NCBI RefSeq assembly: GCF_024168485.1
Contig: NZ_JALJVY010000005.1
Location: 62,001 to 126,000, forward strand
Length of the DNA: 64,000 nt
From: Sphingobium sp. OAS761
GTDB lineage: Bacteria; Pseudomonadota; Alphaproteobacteria; Sphingomonadales; Sphingomonadaceae
Direction of reading: 5' to 3'
The first letter of the stretch is position 1, and every line of letters starts with the position of its first letter. A program made the position numbers and the translations under genes. The notes under the pieces are model-generated. The model was not told the origin of the DNA. It worked only from the letters and a program-made list of their open reading frames with translations, and ran no database searches. Shown here piece by piece: positions 18,978-28,949 of this stretch.

Positions 18978-19026
18978 GCCACTTCACGAAAAGTGGCGGA
19001 TTTCCGGGCTTTCGCAGTTGCGAAAG
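18978..19026. repeat. Two adjacent short inverted repeats between the urcA-like genes
   Basis: GCCACTT (18978-18984) pairs with AAGTGGC (18991-18997), and CTTTCGC (19009-19015) pairs with GCGAAAG (19020-19026) with an AGTT loop. They sit upstream of urcA-like gene 1 and directly downstream of the terminator of urcA-like gene 2. They could be RNA hairpins in a read-through transcript or operator sites; the sequence does not decide. Confidence 0.5.
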
Positions 19027-19055
19027 GAAGGGAGCGCTGCCTGCTGCGCGCTCCC
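19021..19055 (-). terminator. Terminator after urcA-like gene 2
   Basis: On the minus strand an 8-bp perfect stem GGGAGCGC/GCGCTCCC with a 10-base loop is followed by TTCCTTT. It starts 9 bases after the stop codon at 19064. Confidence 0.65.
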
Positions 19056-19063
19056 CGCAGGCA

Positions 19064-19402
19064 TCAGCCCAGGCGCTGATCCGAAATCGCACCGTTGAGA
19101 TCGACCCGCGCCCTGCCGAAGGCGTCGGCGTAGCAGCGACTTTCCCCGGCGCGGATCACGCTGCCGTTCATGCGGCCCACGCCGCAGACATCTTCGGCTG
19201 CGCGACGGATGCGGGCATCGGCGACGCGCACGCCGCGATCGCTGCGCAGATCGAGGTCGCCCAGCCTGACAAGCTTCGCCCGCACTTCAGGCGCGCCGGG
19301 GCGGGCGGTGACGGTCAGCCCGTCGACCTGCGCCTGCACGGGGGCGGCCATGGGCAGCGCCAGCGCGACGGCACCGGCGGCGATCACTATCCTGTTGAGC
19401 AT
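19064..19402 (-). CDS. UrcA family small exported protein 2
   Basis: 112 residues with a signal peptide ([20 protein letters not shown], cleavage near APVQA). The mature part has [20 protein letters not shown], matching the same UrcA stretch in the downstream gene, and Cys73 and Cys90 fall at identical positions. Function unknown; probably a small disulfide-bonded periplasmic protein. It follows purH by about 60 bases on the same strand and has its own terminator. The start ATG has a GGAAAGGAGAGAGAC ribosome site, which is strong. Confidence 0.85.
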   Translation of the reverse strand: MLNRIVIAAGAVALALPMAAPVQAQVDGLTVTARPGAPEVRAKLVRLGDLDLRSDRGVRVADARIRRAAEDVCGVGRMNGSVIRAGESRCYADAFGRARVDLNGAISDQRLG

Positions 19403-19462
19403 GTCTCTCTCCTTTCCGTTCCTGCCCTTTCAACGGGCGGAGCGGCGGAAAGGTCCGGCATG

Positions 19463-21052
19463 TCAGTGCCGGAAATGGCGCATCCCGGTGAAGACCATCG
19501 CGAGGCCCGCTTCGTCGGCGGCGGCGACGACTTCTTCGTCCCGGATCGATCCGCCCGGCTGGATCACCGCCGTGGCGCCAGCTTCCACCGCGGCCAGCAG
19601 CCCGTCGGCAAAGGGGAAGAATGCGTCGGACGCGACCGCCGAACCGATGGTGCGCGGCTCTGCCCACCCCGCCTTTTCGGCGGCATCCTTTGCCTTCCAC
19701 GCGGCGATGCGCGCGGATTCCAGGCGGTTCATCTGGCCCGCGCCAACGCCCGCCGTGCTGCCGTCGCGGGCATAGACGATGGCGTTGGACTTCACATGCT
19801 TGGCCACGGTCCAGGCGAACAGGCAGTCCTTGAGTTCCTGTTCGGTCGGCGCGCGCTTGGTGACGACCTTGAGCGCATCCAGCGCGACCTGGCCATTGTC
19901 GCGGCCCTGCACCAGCAATCCGCCCGCGATGGTCTTGATCTGTAGCCCCGGGCGCGCGGGATCGGGCAGGTCGCCGGTCAGCAGCAGGCGGAGATTCTTC
20001 TTTTTCGCGAAGATCGCGCGCGCGGCGTCGTCGGCGTCGGGTGCGGCGACGACTTCGGTGAAGATGCCGCTGATCGCTTCGGCGGTGGGGCCGTCCAGCG
20101 GCCGATTGACGGCGATGATGCCGCCGAAGGCCGACACGCTGTCGCAGGCCAGTGCCGCCTCATATGCCTCTATCAGCGTATCGCCGGTGGCAACGCCGCA
20201 CGGATTGGCGTGCTTGACGATGACCACGGTCGGCGGGCCGTTGCGAAATTCGCTGACCAGTTCCAGCGCCGCGTCGGCATCGTTGTAATTATTGTAGCTC
20301 AGTTCCTTGCCCTGGACCTGCCGCGCCTGGGCGATGCCGTTGGCGGTCGGCCCCATGGGCAGATAGAGCGCGGCGGACTGGTGCGGATTTTCGCCGTAGC
20401 GCAGCGTCGTGCCCAGGGTGGACGAAACCGCCAGCGTGTCGGGGAACATCGCGCCCTGATCGGCGAAGGCGAACCAGCTGGCGATCATCGAATCATAGGC
20501 GGCGGTCGCGGCATAGGCCTTGGCCGCCAGCATCCGGCGGAAGTCGTAGCTGGTCGCGCCGTTCTTTTCCGCCATCTCCGCGATCAGGCGGGCATAGTCG
20601 GCCGGGTCGGTGACGATCGCAACGCTTTCGTGATTCTTGGCGGCGGAGCGGACCATGGACGGGCCGCCGATATCGATATTCTCGATGATCTCGTCCCGCC
20701 CCGCGCCCTTGGCGACGGTCGCGGCGAAGGGATAGAGGTTGACGACGACGAGGTCGATCGCGCCGATGTCGTGCTCGACCATCGAGGCCACATGCTCGGC
20801 ATTGTCGCGCACGGCGAGCAGGCCGCCATGGACCTTGGGATGCAGCGTCTTGACGCGGCCGTCCATCATTTCGGGAAAGCCGGTCAGATCGGAAATATCC
20901 TTCACGGCGAGGCCCGCGTCGCGCAGTGCCTTGGCCGTGCCGCCGGTCGACACCAGTTCCACGCCATGGTCCCCCAGCGCCCGGCCCAGTTCGACAAGGC
21001 CCGACTTGTCGGACACGGACAGGAGTGCGCGCTTTATGGTCACGTCGGTCAT
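19463..21052 (-). CDS. purH: Bifunctional AICAR formyltransferase/IMP cyclohydrolase
   Basis: 529 residues, full length for PurH, which does the last two steps of IMP synthesis. The N-terminal cyclohydrolase domain reads [20 protein letters not shown] and [13 protein letters not shown]; the formyltransferase domain has [24 protein letters not shown] and a C-terminal [13 protein letters not shown]. The ATG at 21052 was chosen over an in-frame TTG seven codons upstream because [16 protein letters not shown] is the normal N terminus. It is flanked by a GT87-like gene and an UrcA gene on the same strand; purM and purN are 10 kb away. Confidence 0.97.
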   Translation of the reverse strand: MTDVTIKRALLSVSDKSGLVELGRALGDHGVELVSTGGTAKALRDAGLAVKDISDLTGFPEMMDGRVKTLHPKVHGGLLAVRDNAEHVASMVEHDIGAIDLVVVNLYPFAATVAKGAGRDEIIENIDIGGPSMVRSAAKNHESVAIVTDPADYARLIAEMAEKNGATSYDFRRMLAAKAYAATAAYDSMIASWFAFADQGAMFPDTLAVSSTLGTTLRYGENPHQSAALYLPMGPTANGIAQARQVQGKELSYNNYNDADAALELVSEFRNGPPTVVIVKHANPCGVATGDTLIEAYEAALACDSVSAFGGIIAVNRPLDGPTAEAISGIFTEVVAAPDADDAARAIFAKKKNLRLLLTGDLPDPARPGLQIKTIAGGLLVQGRDNGQVALDALKVVTKRAPTEQELKDCLFAWTVAKHVKSNAIVYARDGSTAGVGAGQMNRLESARIAAWKAKDAAEKAGWAEPRTIGSAVASDAFFPFADGLLAAVEAGATAVIQPGGSIRDEEVVAAADEAGLAMVFTGMRHFRH

Positions 21053-21092
21053 GGAAACGGGCTTTCTTCGCAAGGGGCGGGACGGCTTTGCG

Positions 21093-22271
21093 TCAGCCCC
21101 TTACGGCCCCGCGCGGCAAAAATACAGCCCCGAGCAGCATCGGCCAGAGCATCCCCGCCCCCAGCGCGATCCCGCTCGCCAGGGCGGCCGGTGCGGCCAC
21201 CAGCGGGGTGAGCGTCGCCAGCGCGATCCGCCCGCGCAGGTCCGGACCGGCCGCCGGCCAAAGCCACAGCGCGGCAAGGCCGGCCATGACGCAATCATAG
21301 TCGCTGACATAGAGCGACCCGGCGAGCACACCCGTGGCAAGGGCCGCACAGGCGCGCGGGGTCGGGCCTTCCGAACGCCACAGCCGTGCCACCATGATGG
21401 CGACAGCGCCGCTGGCCAGCGCCTGCGCCGCATAGGCCCAGGCCACCGGCGCGCCCAGATGCCGCACCAGCACGAAAACGGACAGCATCCGGTGCCAGGT
21501 GCCGCTGCCCTGTTCCAGGATCACCTCCTTCAGCATCGCCCCCTGCCGCGCATAGGCAATCCACGCGTCCGGCCCGAACAGGGGCAGCGTCGCCGCCAGC
21601 AGCAGGGCGGCGGTCAGGACGAAGGCGGCGAGCGCGCGATATTGTCGCCCGGCCAGCAGCGCCAGCGGGATCAGCCAGCCCAATTGCGGCTTTGCCACGA
21701 ACAACGCCAGTATGGCCCCCGCCAGCCGGGGGCGATCGCGCAGCAGGATCAGTCCCCAGCCCAGCATGGCGGCGGTCCAGCAGCCGTTCTGGCCGCCGAG
21801 GAAGTTGATCAGCACCGCCGGCAGGGCGGCCGCCGCAACCAGGCCGTGGCGGGGCGACAGCCGCCGCATCGCCAGCGCGAAGGCGGTCCACCCCGTCCCC
21901 TGCCAAAGCGCCCAGGCGAGCGGATAGGGCACCAGCCCCAGCGGTGCGCTGAGCAGCCACATGACCGGCGGATAGCTGTAATGATAGAGGTCGATCGGCG
22001 CGCCCGCGACCTGCGTTTCGAAGGCGTGGAACCGGGCCAGATCATAGATGATGTCGACCCGGCCCGTCGCGGCCAGCCGCGCGCCCGACCAGAAATTGAT
22101 GAAATCCTCCCCGAAAGGGTGGCCCATGCCATCGGTCATCCCGCAGGAAAGCTGTCGCCCCAGGTACAGCAGGGCCAGAATGCCCGCGACGATGCACCAG
22201 AGGCGCGCGATGCGCCGCAGCCGCGCGGGATCGATCGATCCCAGACTGCGCCATGATGCCGACAAGATCAT
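21093..22271 (-). CDS. GT87/DUF2029-like membrane glycosyltransferase
   Basis: 392 residues with roughly ten hydrophobic segments. The first loop reads [18 protein letters not shown], and then [17 protein letters not shown], both typical of DUF2029 (GT87) proteins, which resemble polyprenol-phosphate-mannose-dependent mannosyltransferases. These enzymes add sugars on the outer face of the inner membrane. The acceptor cannot be read. It lies between the heparinase-like gene (68 bases upstream) and purH (40 bases downstream) on the same strand, so co-transcription is likely. Confidence 0.82.
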   Translation of the reverse strand: MILSASWRSLGSIDPARLRRIARLWCIVAGILALLYLGRQLSCGMTDGMGHPFGEDFINFWSGARLAATGRVDIIYDLARFHAFETQVAGAPIDLYHYSYPPVMWLLSAPLGLVPYPLAWALWQGTGWTAFALAMRRLSPRHGLVAAAALPAVLINFLGGQNGCWTAAMLGWGLILLRDRPRLAGAILALFVAKPQLGWLIPLALLAGRQYRALAAFVLTAALLLAATLPLFGPDAWIAYARQGAMLKEVILEQGSGTWHRMLSVFVLVRHLGAPVAWAYAAQALASGAVAIMVARLWRSEGPTPRACAALATGVLAGSLYVSDYDCVMAGLAALWLWPAAGPDLRGRIALATLTPLVAAPAALASGIALGAGMLWPMLLGAVFLPRGAVRG

Positions 22272-22339
22272 GGCCCGGCGCTAGCCGATAATGGTGAATA
22301 TAGGGTGAGGGATAATCGACCGGGGCGGCACCCGGCCGC

Positions 22340-24106
22340 CTAGCCCATCCGCTTGAAGATCCAGCCGATGCTGGAGCCGCCGGGCAGCGCCTCTGCGGTG
22401 ACGACAAGCTGCCGGGTGGGATGCGGGCGGCCGTCGGGGTCGACCCAAAGGCTGTCCTCGACGCCGAGCACGCCGGTGCCGGTGCGGAACTGCCACAGCG
22501 CGCCGAGGTCGATGCGCAGCAATGCCCCCTGATTGTCGGCGGTCAGCGTGGGTTCGACCCCGGGTGCCAGATGAAACCGCACCTGGACCGGCTTCCTGCC
22601 CGGCTTGCGGCGGCGCTCGGCGGGGGTCAGCATGTCCTCCCCGCGAATTTCCCTGCCGTCGCCGCTCACCAGCAGCAGGCGGCGATGAACATAGCCCATG
22701 CGGCGGACATAGCCGTCATGGCTGAGTTCCAGCCGGCTGCCATTTTCCAGCTCCTGCCGGTTGAGCTCGACCTCCGTCACGCCGCGCCCCAGCGTGCCGT
22801 CCGGCAGCAGCGCGGTGGAATTGCAGTCGTCGAGCACCAGCGTGCTGTGCGCCGCCGTTGTGCGCAGTCCCTGCGCCAGATCCCCGGAAATCCAGGCGCC
22901 CTCCAGCGCCGCGCCGCCGCAATTGACGACCATCCGGTGCGCGCCGTCGCTGATTTCCAGCGCGCCGGTGGAGGCGCAGCCCGCCGCCGCCAGCCGCGCG
23001 ACGGGCGGCGGCGCGGCGTCGACCTGAACCACGGTCGGGCCGGCCGCTATCCGCTGATACCCCCAGTCGCGCGCCTGCCGCAGCGGACGGGTCCGCACCC
23101 GGCTGGCCCGCACCACCGCATCGACCATCTGCGGTGCGATGGCGGCGGCGCCCTGCCAGCTGCCAAGGCCGCCGTCGCCGTGGACGAGGCCCAGCAGCGC
23201 GGCAACCGCGCGGCCCATGCATTCGTCCAGGAAAGCGGGCGCGGCCTGACGGCGGACGTCATAGACCGCCGCCAGCATGGCGAGTGCCATCACCGATTCC
23301 AGCTGCGCGAGCGGCGATCGCGACACGATACCACCGTCTGGATGGAAGCCGCTGTCGATCGCGCGCCGAAGCCCCGCCTCGCCGAACGCCCGGCGCGAGT
23401 CCCCGCCGGGGATCAACAGCCCGGCCGCGATGATGCCGCACCAGCCCACGATGCGCGACAGGCCCATCGGCGCCTTGTCCGCGCCCCGGTCGAGATGACG
23501 GGCGGTCCGGGCGATGCAGTTGAGCACCAGCGAACGATAGACAAGATCGCTGGACGACAGGATCAGCGGCGCGTGCGCGGTCCAGAACAGCAGGCGCCAG
23601 CCCGCATTGTCGACCCGCCACGCCGGTTCGCTGGGGGTTTCGGCATGGACCGCCAGCCATTTGCGCATGACCGCTTCGGCGATCGGCGCCGCCTGATCGC
23701 GCGGCGCCGCGCCGGCCAGATCGCGCAGCCAGCGAAATTCGTGCAGATGGTCGGCAAAGGCGGGCGCGACGTCCAGCCGGGCGAAATCCAGCGTGTCGAG
23801 CGCCTGTTTCTGCCCGCGAAACAGCATGTAGCCCGCGCGCATCGCCGCGCCCGCGCGGCCGTCGCCGGGAATGGCGTCGTCCGGCACGGCGAGCAGTTTG
23901 AGCGGATATTTGCCGCGCAGCTTGCGCCCGTGAATCGGCGTTTTCCAGCTGAGCAGATAGAAATGATGCGCGATCTTCTGCGTCAGCGACAAGCCCTTGT
24001 CATCCGCGACACGGATGAGCCGCTTGCCCTGTTCAATCCCGTCGCCTTCCACCTGCGCGGCGGGTTCGGCGGCCGGGCGGGCCGGGATGCGCCGATGCTC
24101 CGTCAC
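22340..24106 (-). CDS. Heparinase II/III family protein
   Basis: 588 residues. The N-terminal half (about 90-330) is an all-alpha toroid-like region with [18 protein letters not shown] at its start and [18 protein letters not shown] in the middle. The C-terminal half reads as beta-sandwich, with [17 protein letters not shown] and [17 protein letters not shown], matching the heparinase II/III fold. Enzymes of this fold cleave uronic-acid-containing polysaccharides by beta-elimination. No signal peptide is visible, which is odd for a secreted lyase. It overlaps rpe by 4 bases (ATGA), so both are made together; a role in handling the cell's own glycan is an inference. Confidence 0.85.
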   Translation of the reverse strand: MTEHRRIPARPAAEPAAQVEGDGIEQGKRLIRVADDKGLSLTQKIAHHFYLLSWKTPIHGRKLRGKYPLKLLAVPDDAIPGDGRAGAAMRAGYMLFRGQKQALDTLDFARLDVAPAFADHLHEFRWLRDLAGAAPRDQAAPIAEAVMRKWLAVHAETPSEPAWRVDNAGWRLLFWTAHAPLILSSSDLVYRSLVLNCIARTARHLDRGADKAPMGLSRIVGWCGIIAAGLLIPGGDSRRAFGEAGLRRAIDSGFHPDGGIVSRSPLAQLESVMALAMLAAVYDVRRQAAPAFLDECMGRAVAALLGLVHGDGGLGSWQGAAAIAPQMVDAVVRASRVRTRPLRQARDWGYQRIAAGPTVVQVDAAPPPVARLAAAGCASTGALEISDGAHRMVVNCGGAALEGAWISGDLAQGLRTTAAHSTLVLDDCNSTALLPDGTLGRGVTEVELNRQELENGSRLELSHDGYVRRMGYVHRRLLLVSGDGREIRGEDMLTPAERRRKPGRKPVQVRFHLAPGVEPTLTADNQGALLRIDLGALWQFRTGTGVLGVEDSLWVDPDGRPHPTRQLVVTAEALPGGSSIGWIFKRMG

Positions 24107-24765
24107 CCGCCCCGCAGCGCCCGGATATTGTCGGCGTAGGCGGACGGCCCGCCGCGGAAGGTCGCCGTACCCGCCACCAGCACGTCGGCGCCCGCCGCGA
24201 TGGCCCGGGGGGCGGTCGTCATATCGATGCCGCCGTCCACCTGAAGATGGATGTCCCGCCCCACCTTGTCGATCATCTTGCGGATCGCCTCGATCTTGCG
24301 AAGCTGGTTTTCAATGAAGCTCTGGCCGCCGAAGCCGGGATTGACGCTCATCACCAGGACCAGGTCGACGTCGTCGATCAGATAGTCGAGCATCTTGGCC
24401 GGCGTGCCGGGATTGAGCACCACGCCCGCCCGCACGCCCAGCGATTTGATATGCTGGACGGTGCGGTGGATATGCGGTCCCGCTTCGGGATGGACGGTGA
24501 TGATGTCCGCGCCGGCCGCCGCGAAGGCATCGAGATACTGGTCCACCGGCGAGATCATCAGATGGACGTCGAACGGCTTTTTCGTGTGCGGGCGCAATGC
24601 CTTGACCACGGCGGGGCCGATCGTGATGTTGGGCACGAAATGGCCGTCCATCACATCGATGTGAATCCAGTCGCATCCCGCTTCGTCGATGGCGCGAACC
24701 TCCTCACCCAGGCGGGCGAAGTCGGCGGAGAGGATGGAGGGCGAAATGAGTGTGGAACGGGTCAT
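24103..24765 (-). CDS. rpe: Ribulose-phosphate 3-epimerase
   Basis: 220 residues, normal length. It interconverts ribulose 5-phosphate and xylulose 5-phosphate in the pentose phosphate pathway. Signatures: [16 protein letters not shown], the metal and catalytic segment [34 protein letters not shown] and QVDGGID, with the catalytic Asp residues in HIDVMDG and VDGGI. The stop overlaps the start of the heparinase-like gene. The preceding gene on the strand is a PAS protein, 58 bases upstream. Confidence 0.97.
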   Translation of the reverse strand: MTRSTLISPSILSADFARLGEEVRAIDEAGCDWIHIDVMDGHFVPNITIGPAVVKALRPHTKKPFDVHLMISPVDQYLDAFAAAGADIITVHPEAGPHIHRTVQHIKSLGVRAGVVLNPGTPAKMLDYLIDDVDLVLVMSVNPGFGGQSFIENQLRKIEAIRKMIDKVGRDIHLQVDGGIDMTTAPRAIAAGADVLVAGTATFRGGPSAYADNIRALRGG

Positions 24766-24823
24766 TGACCGTTCGCCTTAACCACCCCCGCGCCGCAGGG
24801 CAACGGCGATTCGCGCGCCGCGT

Positions 24824-25345
24824 TCAGAGCATGACGAAGATTGTCGGGTCGAGCCGGCGGGAAGGCGGCGTACCGGGCAGCAGCAATTGCTTGACCCCTT
24901 GCAGCGCCACCACCTGGCCGGCGCGATCGAGCACCGGGGCGCAGATCAGCCGCATGGCACAGCGGCCGTCGCCATCCATCCGGTCAATGTCCACATCCAG
25001 CGTGAAGCCGCGCTTGTGCCGGATGGCATAAGCGCGCAGTCGTTCCATCGGCGCCCGCGATTCCGGCGCGTAGAGCGAAACGGCGAGATCGCGCGATACC
25101 GCGGCGTCGCGATCCAGCCCGAAAATATCGTAGACGCCGGCGGTCCATTGCAGGGCATTGTCGGCGAGCGTGCAATGCCACAGGCCCAGTCCCCGTTCGG
25201 CAAGCGCCGCGTCGTTGCGGGCCAGCGACGTATCCAGCGCGACCGGCGCAAGATGATCGCTCAGGTCGCAGAGCGGCCAGCTATGATTCAGCGGCAGGGG
25301 TTCGACCGGGCGCACCACATATCCTCGCCAGAAAAATTCCGGCAT
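24824..25345 (-). CDS. Stand-alone PAS-domain protein
   Basis: 173 residues from the ATG at 25345; no ATG, GTG or TTG lies in frame upstream before a stop. The central part, GLGLWHCTLADNALQWTAGV followed by YDIFGLD and a C-terminal CAPVLDRAGQVVALQGVKQ, is a PAS_3-type sensory fold. No kinase, GGDEF, EAL or DNA-binding output domain is present. It could act as a signal-binding partner for another protein. It starts 26 bases after rsmB ends and lies 58 bases before rpe, so it is part of a long minus-strand run. Confidence 0.7.
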   Translation of the reverse strand: MPEFFWRGYVVRPVEPLPLNHSWPLCDLSDHLAPVALDTSLARNDAALAERGLGLWHCTLADNALQWTAGVYDIFGLDRDAAVSRDLAVSLYAPESRAPMERLRAYAIRHKRGFTLDVDIDRMDGDGRCAMRLICAPVLDRAGQVVALQGVKQLLLPGTPPSRRLDPTIFVML

Positions 25346-25371
25346 CGTTGTAGGAGCGTCATGGTTAAGGC

Positions 25372-26676
25372 TTAGTTGGCGTGCCTGACAAGCGTCGCGA
25401 TAAAAAAGCCGTCGATGCCGCCCCGGTCCGCCAGCATGTCGGGCTGGCTGCGCAACCAGCCGCGGGCATCGGGCGCGAAGCCGGCCGGCAGCACCGCCGG
25501 GTCGGCGGGAACCAGAGTGAAATCGGGGCGTGCCGACAGAAAGGCCGCGACCTGATCCTCCCCCTCCGCCCGTTCCAGCGAACAGGTGGCGTAGACGATG
25601 CGGCCGCCCGGGCTCAGCCAGTCCGCCGCCCGCGCCAGCAGCAATGCCTGCAAGTCCGCCAGCTCCGCGATCTGGCGCGGACCGATGCGGTGCAGCACGT
25701 CGGGATGGCGGCGATAGATGCCGGTCGCCGAACAGGGCGCGTCGAGCAGGATCGCGTCGACCGGCGCATCGGGTTGCCATTGGCGCAGGTCGGCCTGCAC
25801 CACGCGCGCATCGAGGCCGGTGCGCGCGAGATTCTGGCTCAGCCGCTCCAGCCTCTTCTTCGACTGGTCGACCGCCGTCACCCGCCATCCGGCGGCGGCG
25901 AGCTGCATCGTCTTTCCGCCCGGCGCGGCGCACAGGTCGAGCACGGCGCGCGCCTGTCCCGGCCCCAACAGGCGCGCCGCGCAGGAGGCGGCGATGTCCT
26001 GCACCCACCAGGCGCCATCGGCAAAGCCGGGCAGGTCCGGAACGGCAGCGCCGCCCTGATCGGGACCGGTCGGCAGGCGGACATGACCCGGCGCGAAGGA
26101 CTGGCCCCCGAGCGCCCCTGCCCAATGCCCGGTTTCGTCCACCGCGCGCAGGCTGATGTCGACGGGCGGGCGCGCGGCGAAGGCGGCGGCCGCGGCCTGC
26201 ACCATCGCTTCGCCCCATTGCCCCGCCCAGCGGTCCGCCACATCGGCCGGAAGCGTCGGCGGATCGGGCAGCACGGGCGCCGCGCGCGTCACCGTGCCGA
26301 ACACGCCATGGACCAGCTTGCGCGGGCCACCGTCCACCAGCGGCAGGGCGGTGGCGATCGCCGCGTGGGCGGGCGTGCCCATGCGCAGGGCCTGCGCCAG
26401 CGCGAGGCGCAGCACCATCCGCGCCTTGGCATCGTCGGGCAGGCGCTGCCGTGTCGCGCCGTCGATCAGCGCATCGAGATCGGGCAGGTGACGCAGCACT
26501 TCCGCCACGATCGCGTGGACCAGCGCGCGATCGGCCGTAGGCAGGCCCTGCCCCGCGCCGTGCAACGCCAGTTCGAGCGGTTCGCCCCGGCGCAAGACCG
26601 CATCCAGCAGCCGGAGCGCCGCCCTGCGCGCGGGAAGGCCGGGGGGATCGTCGGGACGGGGTGCAGGTCGGGCCAT
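25372..26676 (-). CDS. rsmB: 16S rRNA m5C967 methyltransferase, RsmB family
   Basis: 434 residues. The N terminus is a NusB-like all-alpha RNA-binding domain (residues about 15-150, ARRAALRLLDAVLRRGEPLE). The methyltransferase domain has the SAM site VLDLCAAPGGKTMQLAA, motif IV ILLDAPCSATGIYRRHPD and motif VI VYATCSLERAEGED; the cysteines in the last two are the catalytic pair of RNA m5C enzymes. It methylates cytosine 967 of 16S rRNA. It is followed closely by the PAS gene and preceded by a small membrane protein and htpX on the same strand. Confidence 0.93.
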   Translation of the reverse strand: MARPAPRPDDPPGLPARRAALRLLDAVLRRGEPLELALHGAGQGLPTADRALVHAIVAEVLRHLPDLDALIDGATRQRLPDDAKARMVLRLALAQALRMGTPAHAAIATALPLVDGGPRKLVHGVFGTVTRAAPVLPDPPTLPADVADRWAGQWGEAMVQAAAAAFAARPPVDISLRAVDETGHWAGALGGQSFAPGHVRLPTGPDQGGAAVPDLPGFADGAWWVQDIAASCAARLLGPGQARAVLDLCAAPGGKTMQLAAAGWRVTAVDQSKKRLERLSQNLARTGLDARVVQADLRQWQPDAPVDAILLDAPCSATGIYRRHPDVLHRIGPRQIAELADLQALLLARAADWLSPGGRIVYATCSLERAEGEDQVAAFLSARPDFTLVPADPAVLPAGFAPDARGWLRSQPDMLADRGGIDGFFIATLVRHAN

Positions 26677-26707
26677 GGCAGGCCCCTACGCGCTTTGCGG
26701 CGCGCGG

Positions 26708-27028
26708 TCATCCGTAAAGGAGGAGGAGGCTGCCCCCGACACCGATGGCCAGGAAGGCGGCCGTCCAGACCAGGATGCCGACCCACAGGGCCAGCCAGTC
26801 GGACCGGCGCGGGCGCGCCGCCATGCCGCGCGGCACCGTGCGCAGCGACGATGCGACGCGCACGCGTCCCAAAGTGCCGACGGCAATGGTCCGTCGCCCG
26901 ACGCCGTGGAAGAACCGGGCCGTATGGCGCGAAAATATATGGTCGACGGTGACGTCGACGACATAGCCACCGGCATGGCGGAGGACGGCACCCGCGACAT
27001 CGATCACGACCTCCCCCAGTTCGTCCAT
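26708..27028 (-). CDS. Small membrane protein next to HtpX, unknown function
   Basis: 106 residues. Residues 1-75 are hydrophilic and rich in Val and Arg; a single strongly hydrophobic segment at about 79-104 (WLALWVGILVWTAAFLAIG) ends the protein, so it looks tail-anchored. I recognise no family. It starts 8 bases after the htpX stop and ends 31 bases before rsmB, which fits a shared transcript with the membrane protease HtpX. A role near membrane quality control would be a guess from position only. Confidence 0.65.
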   Translation of the reverse strand: MDELGEVVIDVAGAVLRHAGGYVVDVTVDHIFSRHTARFFHGVGRRTIAVGTLGRVRVASSLRTVPRGMAARPRRSDWLALWVGILVWTAAFLAIGVGGSLLLLYG

Positions 27029-27036
27029 CGCGCGCG

Positions 27037-27972
27037 TCAGCGCCGGTTCGGATCGAGCGCGCTGCGGCGGGGCCGGTCGGGCGCGGCGACCGGCGCGAGC
27101 GCGGAGATGCGCGCAGACGCCGGCGGCAGGACCGGCGCGCCCATGCCGACGGCGATGTCCTCCAGCGCGGCGATGCGCTTTTCCGTGGCCGGGTGGGTGG
27201 AGAAGAGTTCGCTGACGTGCGTCGGCACGATATATAGCTGCGCGGCGGCGGGATTGCGTTGCGCCACAGGGTTGGGGACGTGCAGCGCCCGGCCTGAAAT
27301 CTTCGCCAGCGCGCTGGCCAGCGCGCGCGGATTGCCGCTGATTTCGGCACCGGCGCGATCGGCGCCATATTCGCGGGTGCGACTGATCGCCATCTGGACG
27401 ATCATCGCGGCGAACGGCGCGACGATGACCGCGAGCAGGGTCGCGACGATGTTGCCATGGCCGTTGTCGCCATGGCCGCCGCGGAAGAAGAGGCCGAAAT
27501 TGGCCAGCATCGACACCGCGCCCGCGATGGTCGCGACCATCGTCATGATCAGCGTGTCGCGATTCTTCACATGGCCCAGTTCGTGCGCCATCACGCCCGC
27601 CACCTCGTCCCGGCTGAGCATCGCCAGCAGGCCGGTGGTCGCGGCGACCGCCGCATGGTCGGGATCACGCCCCGTGGCGAAGGCATTGGGCGCATCCTGG
27701 TCGATCAGATAGACGCGCGGCATCGGCAGGCCGGCGCGCTGGGACAGGTCCTGCACCAGCCGGTGGAATTCCGGCGCGCTGCGGGCGTCGACCTGTCGCG
27801 CATTGTGCATGGACAGCACGATCCGGTCGGCGTTCCAGAAGGTGAAGAGGTTCATGCCCGCCGCCACCAGCAGCGCGACGATGGCACCGCCGCCGCCGCC
27901 CAGCGTATAGCCCAGCGCCATGAACAGCGCCGTCAGCGCCGCCAGCAGCATGGTCGTCTTGATCCCGTTCAC
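27037..27972 (-). CDS. htpX: Membrane zinc protease HtpX
   Basis: 311 residues from the GTG at 27972, chosen because AAGGAG sits 10 bases upstream and the N terminus [18 protein letters not shown] matches the family; the ATG seven codons later lacks a ribosome site. Two N-terminal membrane segments precede the zinc motif [11 protein letters not shown] (HExxH), and a further pair follows, with the third zinc ligand in [12 protein letters not shown]. HtpX cleaves misfolded inner-membrane proteins and is usually stress-induced. Downstream on the strand come the small membrane protein and rsmB; the SDHAF4-like gene diverges. Confidence 0.94.
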   Translation of the reverse strand: MNGIKTTMLLAALTALFMALGYTLGGGGGAIVALLVAAGMNLFTFWNADRIVLSMHNARQVDARSAPEFHRLVQDLSQRAGLPMPRVYLIDQDAPNAFATGRDPDHAAVAATTGLLAMLSRDEVAGVMAHELGHVKNRDTLIMTMVATIAGAVSMLANFGLFFRGGHGDNGHGNIVATLLAVIVAPFAAMIVQMAISRTREYGADRAGAEISGNPRALASALAKISGRALHVPNPVAQRNPAAAQLYIVPTHVSELFSTHPATEKRIAALEDIAVGMGAPVLPPASARISALAPVAAPDRPRRSALDPNRR

Positions 27973-28063
27973 TTGCGTTTCGCTCCTTCGCCGCCCAGAT
28001 AGCGGACAGGCTATGAATATGGGGTGGCGCAGCGCGCCCCGCAATCGAAAGGCGACACGGCCC

Positions 28064-28237
28064 ATGGGAACGTACAACGGCAAGCGGCCCGCGCATGTGA
28101 AACCGCCCGCGCACCTGTCCAAGAGCCCGCCGGTGCCCCGGCCCGACCCGGTCGACCGGCCGTCCCGCCATGACGAGGAGCTGAGTCCCGTCCGCTATGG
28201 CGACTGGGAGCGCAAGGGCATCGCGATCGACTTCTGA
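28064..28237 (+). CDS. SDHAF4-like protein (DUF1674)
   Basis: 57 residues. The C terminus [18 protein letters not shown] is the conserved tail of DUF1674, the family of SDHAF4, which helps flavinate and assemble succinate dehydrogenase in mitochondria. The rest is Pro/Lys-rich. The ATG at 28064 gives a compact protein starting MGTYNGKRP; longer starts upstream have no support. Bacterial members are presumed to act on SdhA. It is divergent from htpX with 91 bases between starts. Confidence 0.8.
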   Translation: MGTYNGKRPAHVKPPAHLSKSPPVPRPDPVDRPSRHDEELSPVRYGDWERKGIAIDF

Positions 28238-28391
28238 CGCCGGACGCCCGCCGGCGCGCGATCACCGCTCGCCGCCCTTTTTGCACGACTGCCGCCGGTC
28301 CGTGCCCGCATTGCGGGGAGAAGGCGGTCGCGGCTATGGCCTCGCGCCCGCTTAACCATGCAAGGTTCCGGAAAGAAGGAGCTTTCGGGGC

Positions 28392-28859
28392 GTGGGCATA
28401 CATCTGGTATCTGACATAAATGTAAAACCGGTTTCGGGATATGCGCCGGAGGACGCGGCGCTGCTCTGTTCCGTCGGGCGGCTGATCTGCGCCTGGACCA
28501 TGCTGGAACAGAGCCTGGAGGCCAAGATCAGCCTGTTGCGCGAGGCCATGGGCGACGTGCGCACCGTAGGCGCGCGCACCAGGCCCAGCATGACCAAGCT
28601 GATGACCGAATTGCGCACCATGGTCGCCATGCGCGACCGCCGCAACGCGAGCGCCCTGACCGAAATTTCCGGCATCGAGCGCGACATGCAGCGGATCGAC
28701 CGGTTTCGCGCGCTGATCATCCAGGGCTTTCAGCAGCCCGAGCCCGGCGGTTTCGCCTGCCGCGACACGCGCAACAACCGGATTCATGTCTCGCTGGACC
28801 AGCTGGACGGAGAAATCGCCGCGCTGGAGGGGGTCGCGCAGAGACTATTGGCCGTTTGA
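28392..28859 (+). CDS. Hypothetical protein upstream of galU
   Basis: 155 residues from a GTG at 28392 with AAGGAG 10 bases upstream. The protein is soluble and mostly helical in look, with DAALLCSVGRLICAWTMLEQ near the N terminus and TRNNRIHVSLDQLDGEIAAL at the end. I recognise no family or catalytic motif. Codon use matches the neighbours, and galU follows after about 90 bases on the same strand. The helical, Met-rich central part resembles no known domain to me. Confidence 0.65.
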   Translation: MGIHLVSDINVKPVSGYAPEDAALLCSVGRLICAWTMLEQSLEAKISLLREAMGDVRTVGARTRPSMTKLMTELRTMVAMRDRRNASALTEISGIERDMQRIDRFRALIIQGFQQPEPGGFACRDTRNNRIHVSLDQLDGEIAALEGVAQRLLAV

Positions 28860-28949
28860 GGCATTATTGCTCCCGCCGACGCTTGACCTTTGCGGTCGGC
28901 GCCGCGATTTCAGACGCGAGTTTCCGCGCCGCAGCGAGAATGGAGCAGC

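Noticed and set aside
27920..28063. Longer start for the SDHAF4-like gene
   Set aside because: The extension overlaps htpX on the other strand and adds unrelated sequence; the compact form from 28064 fits the family.
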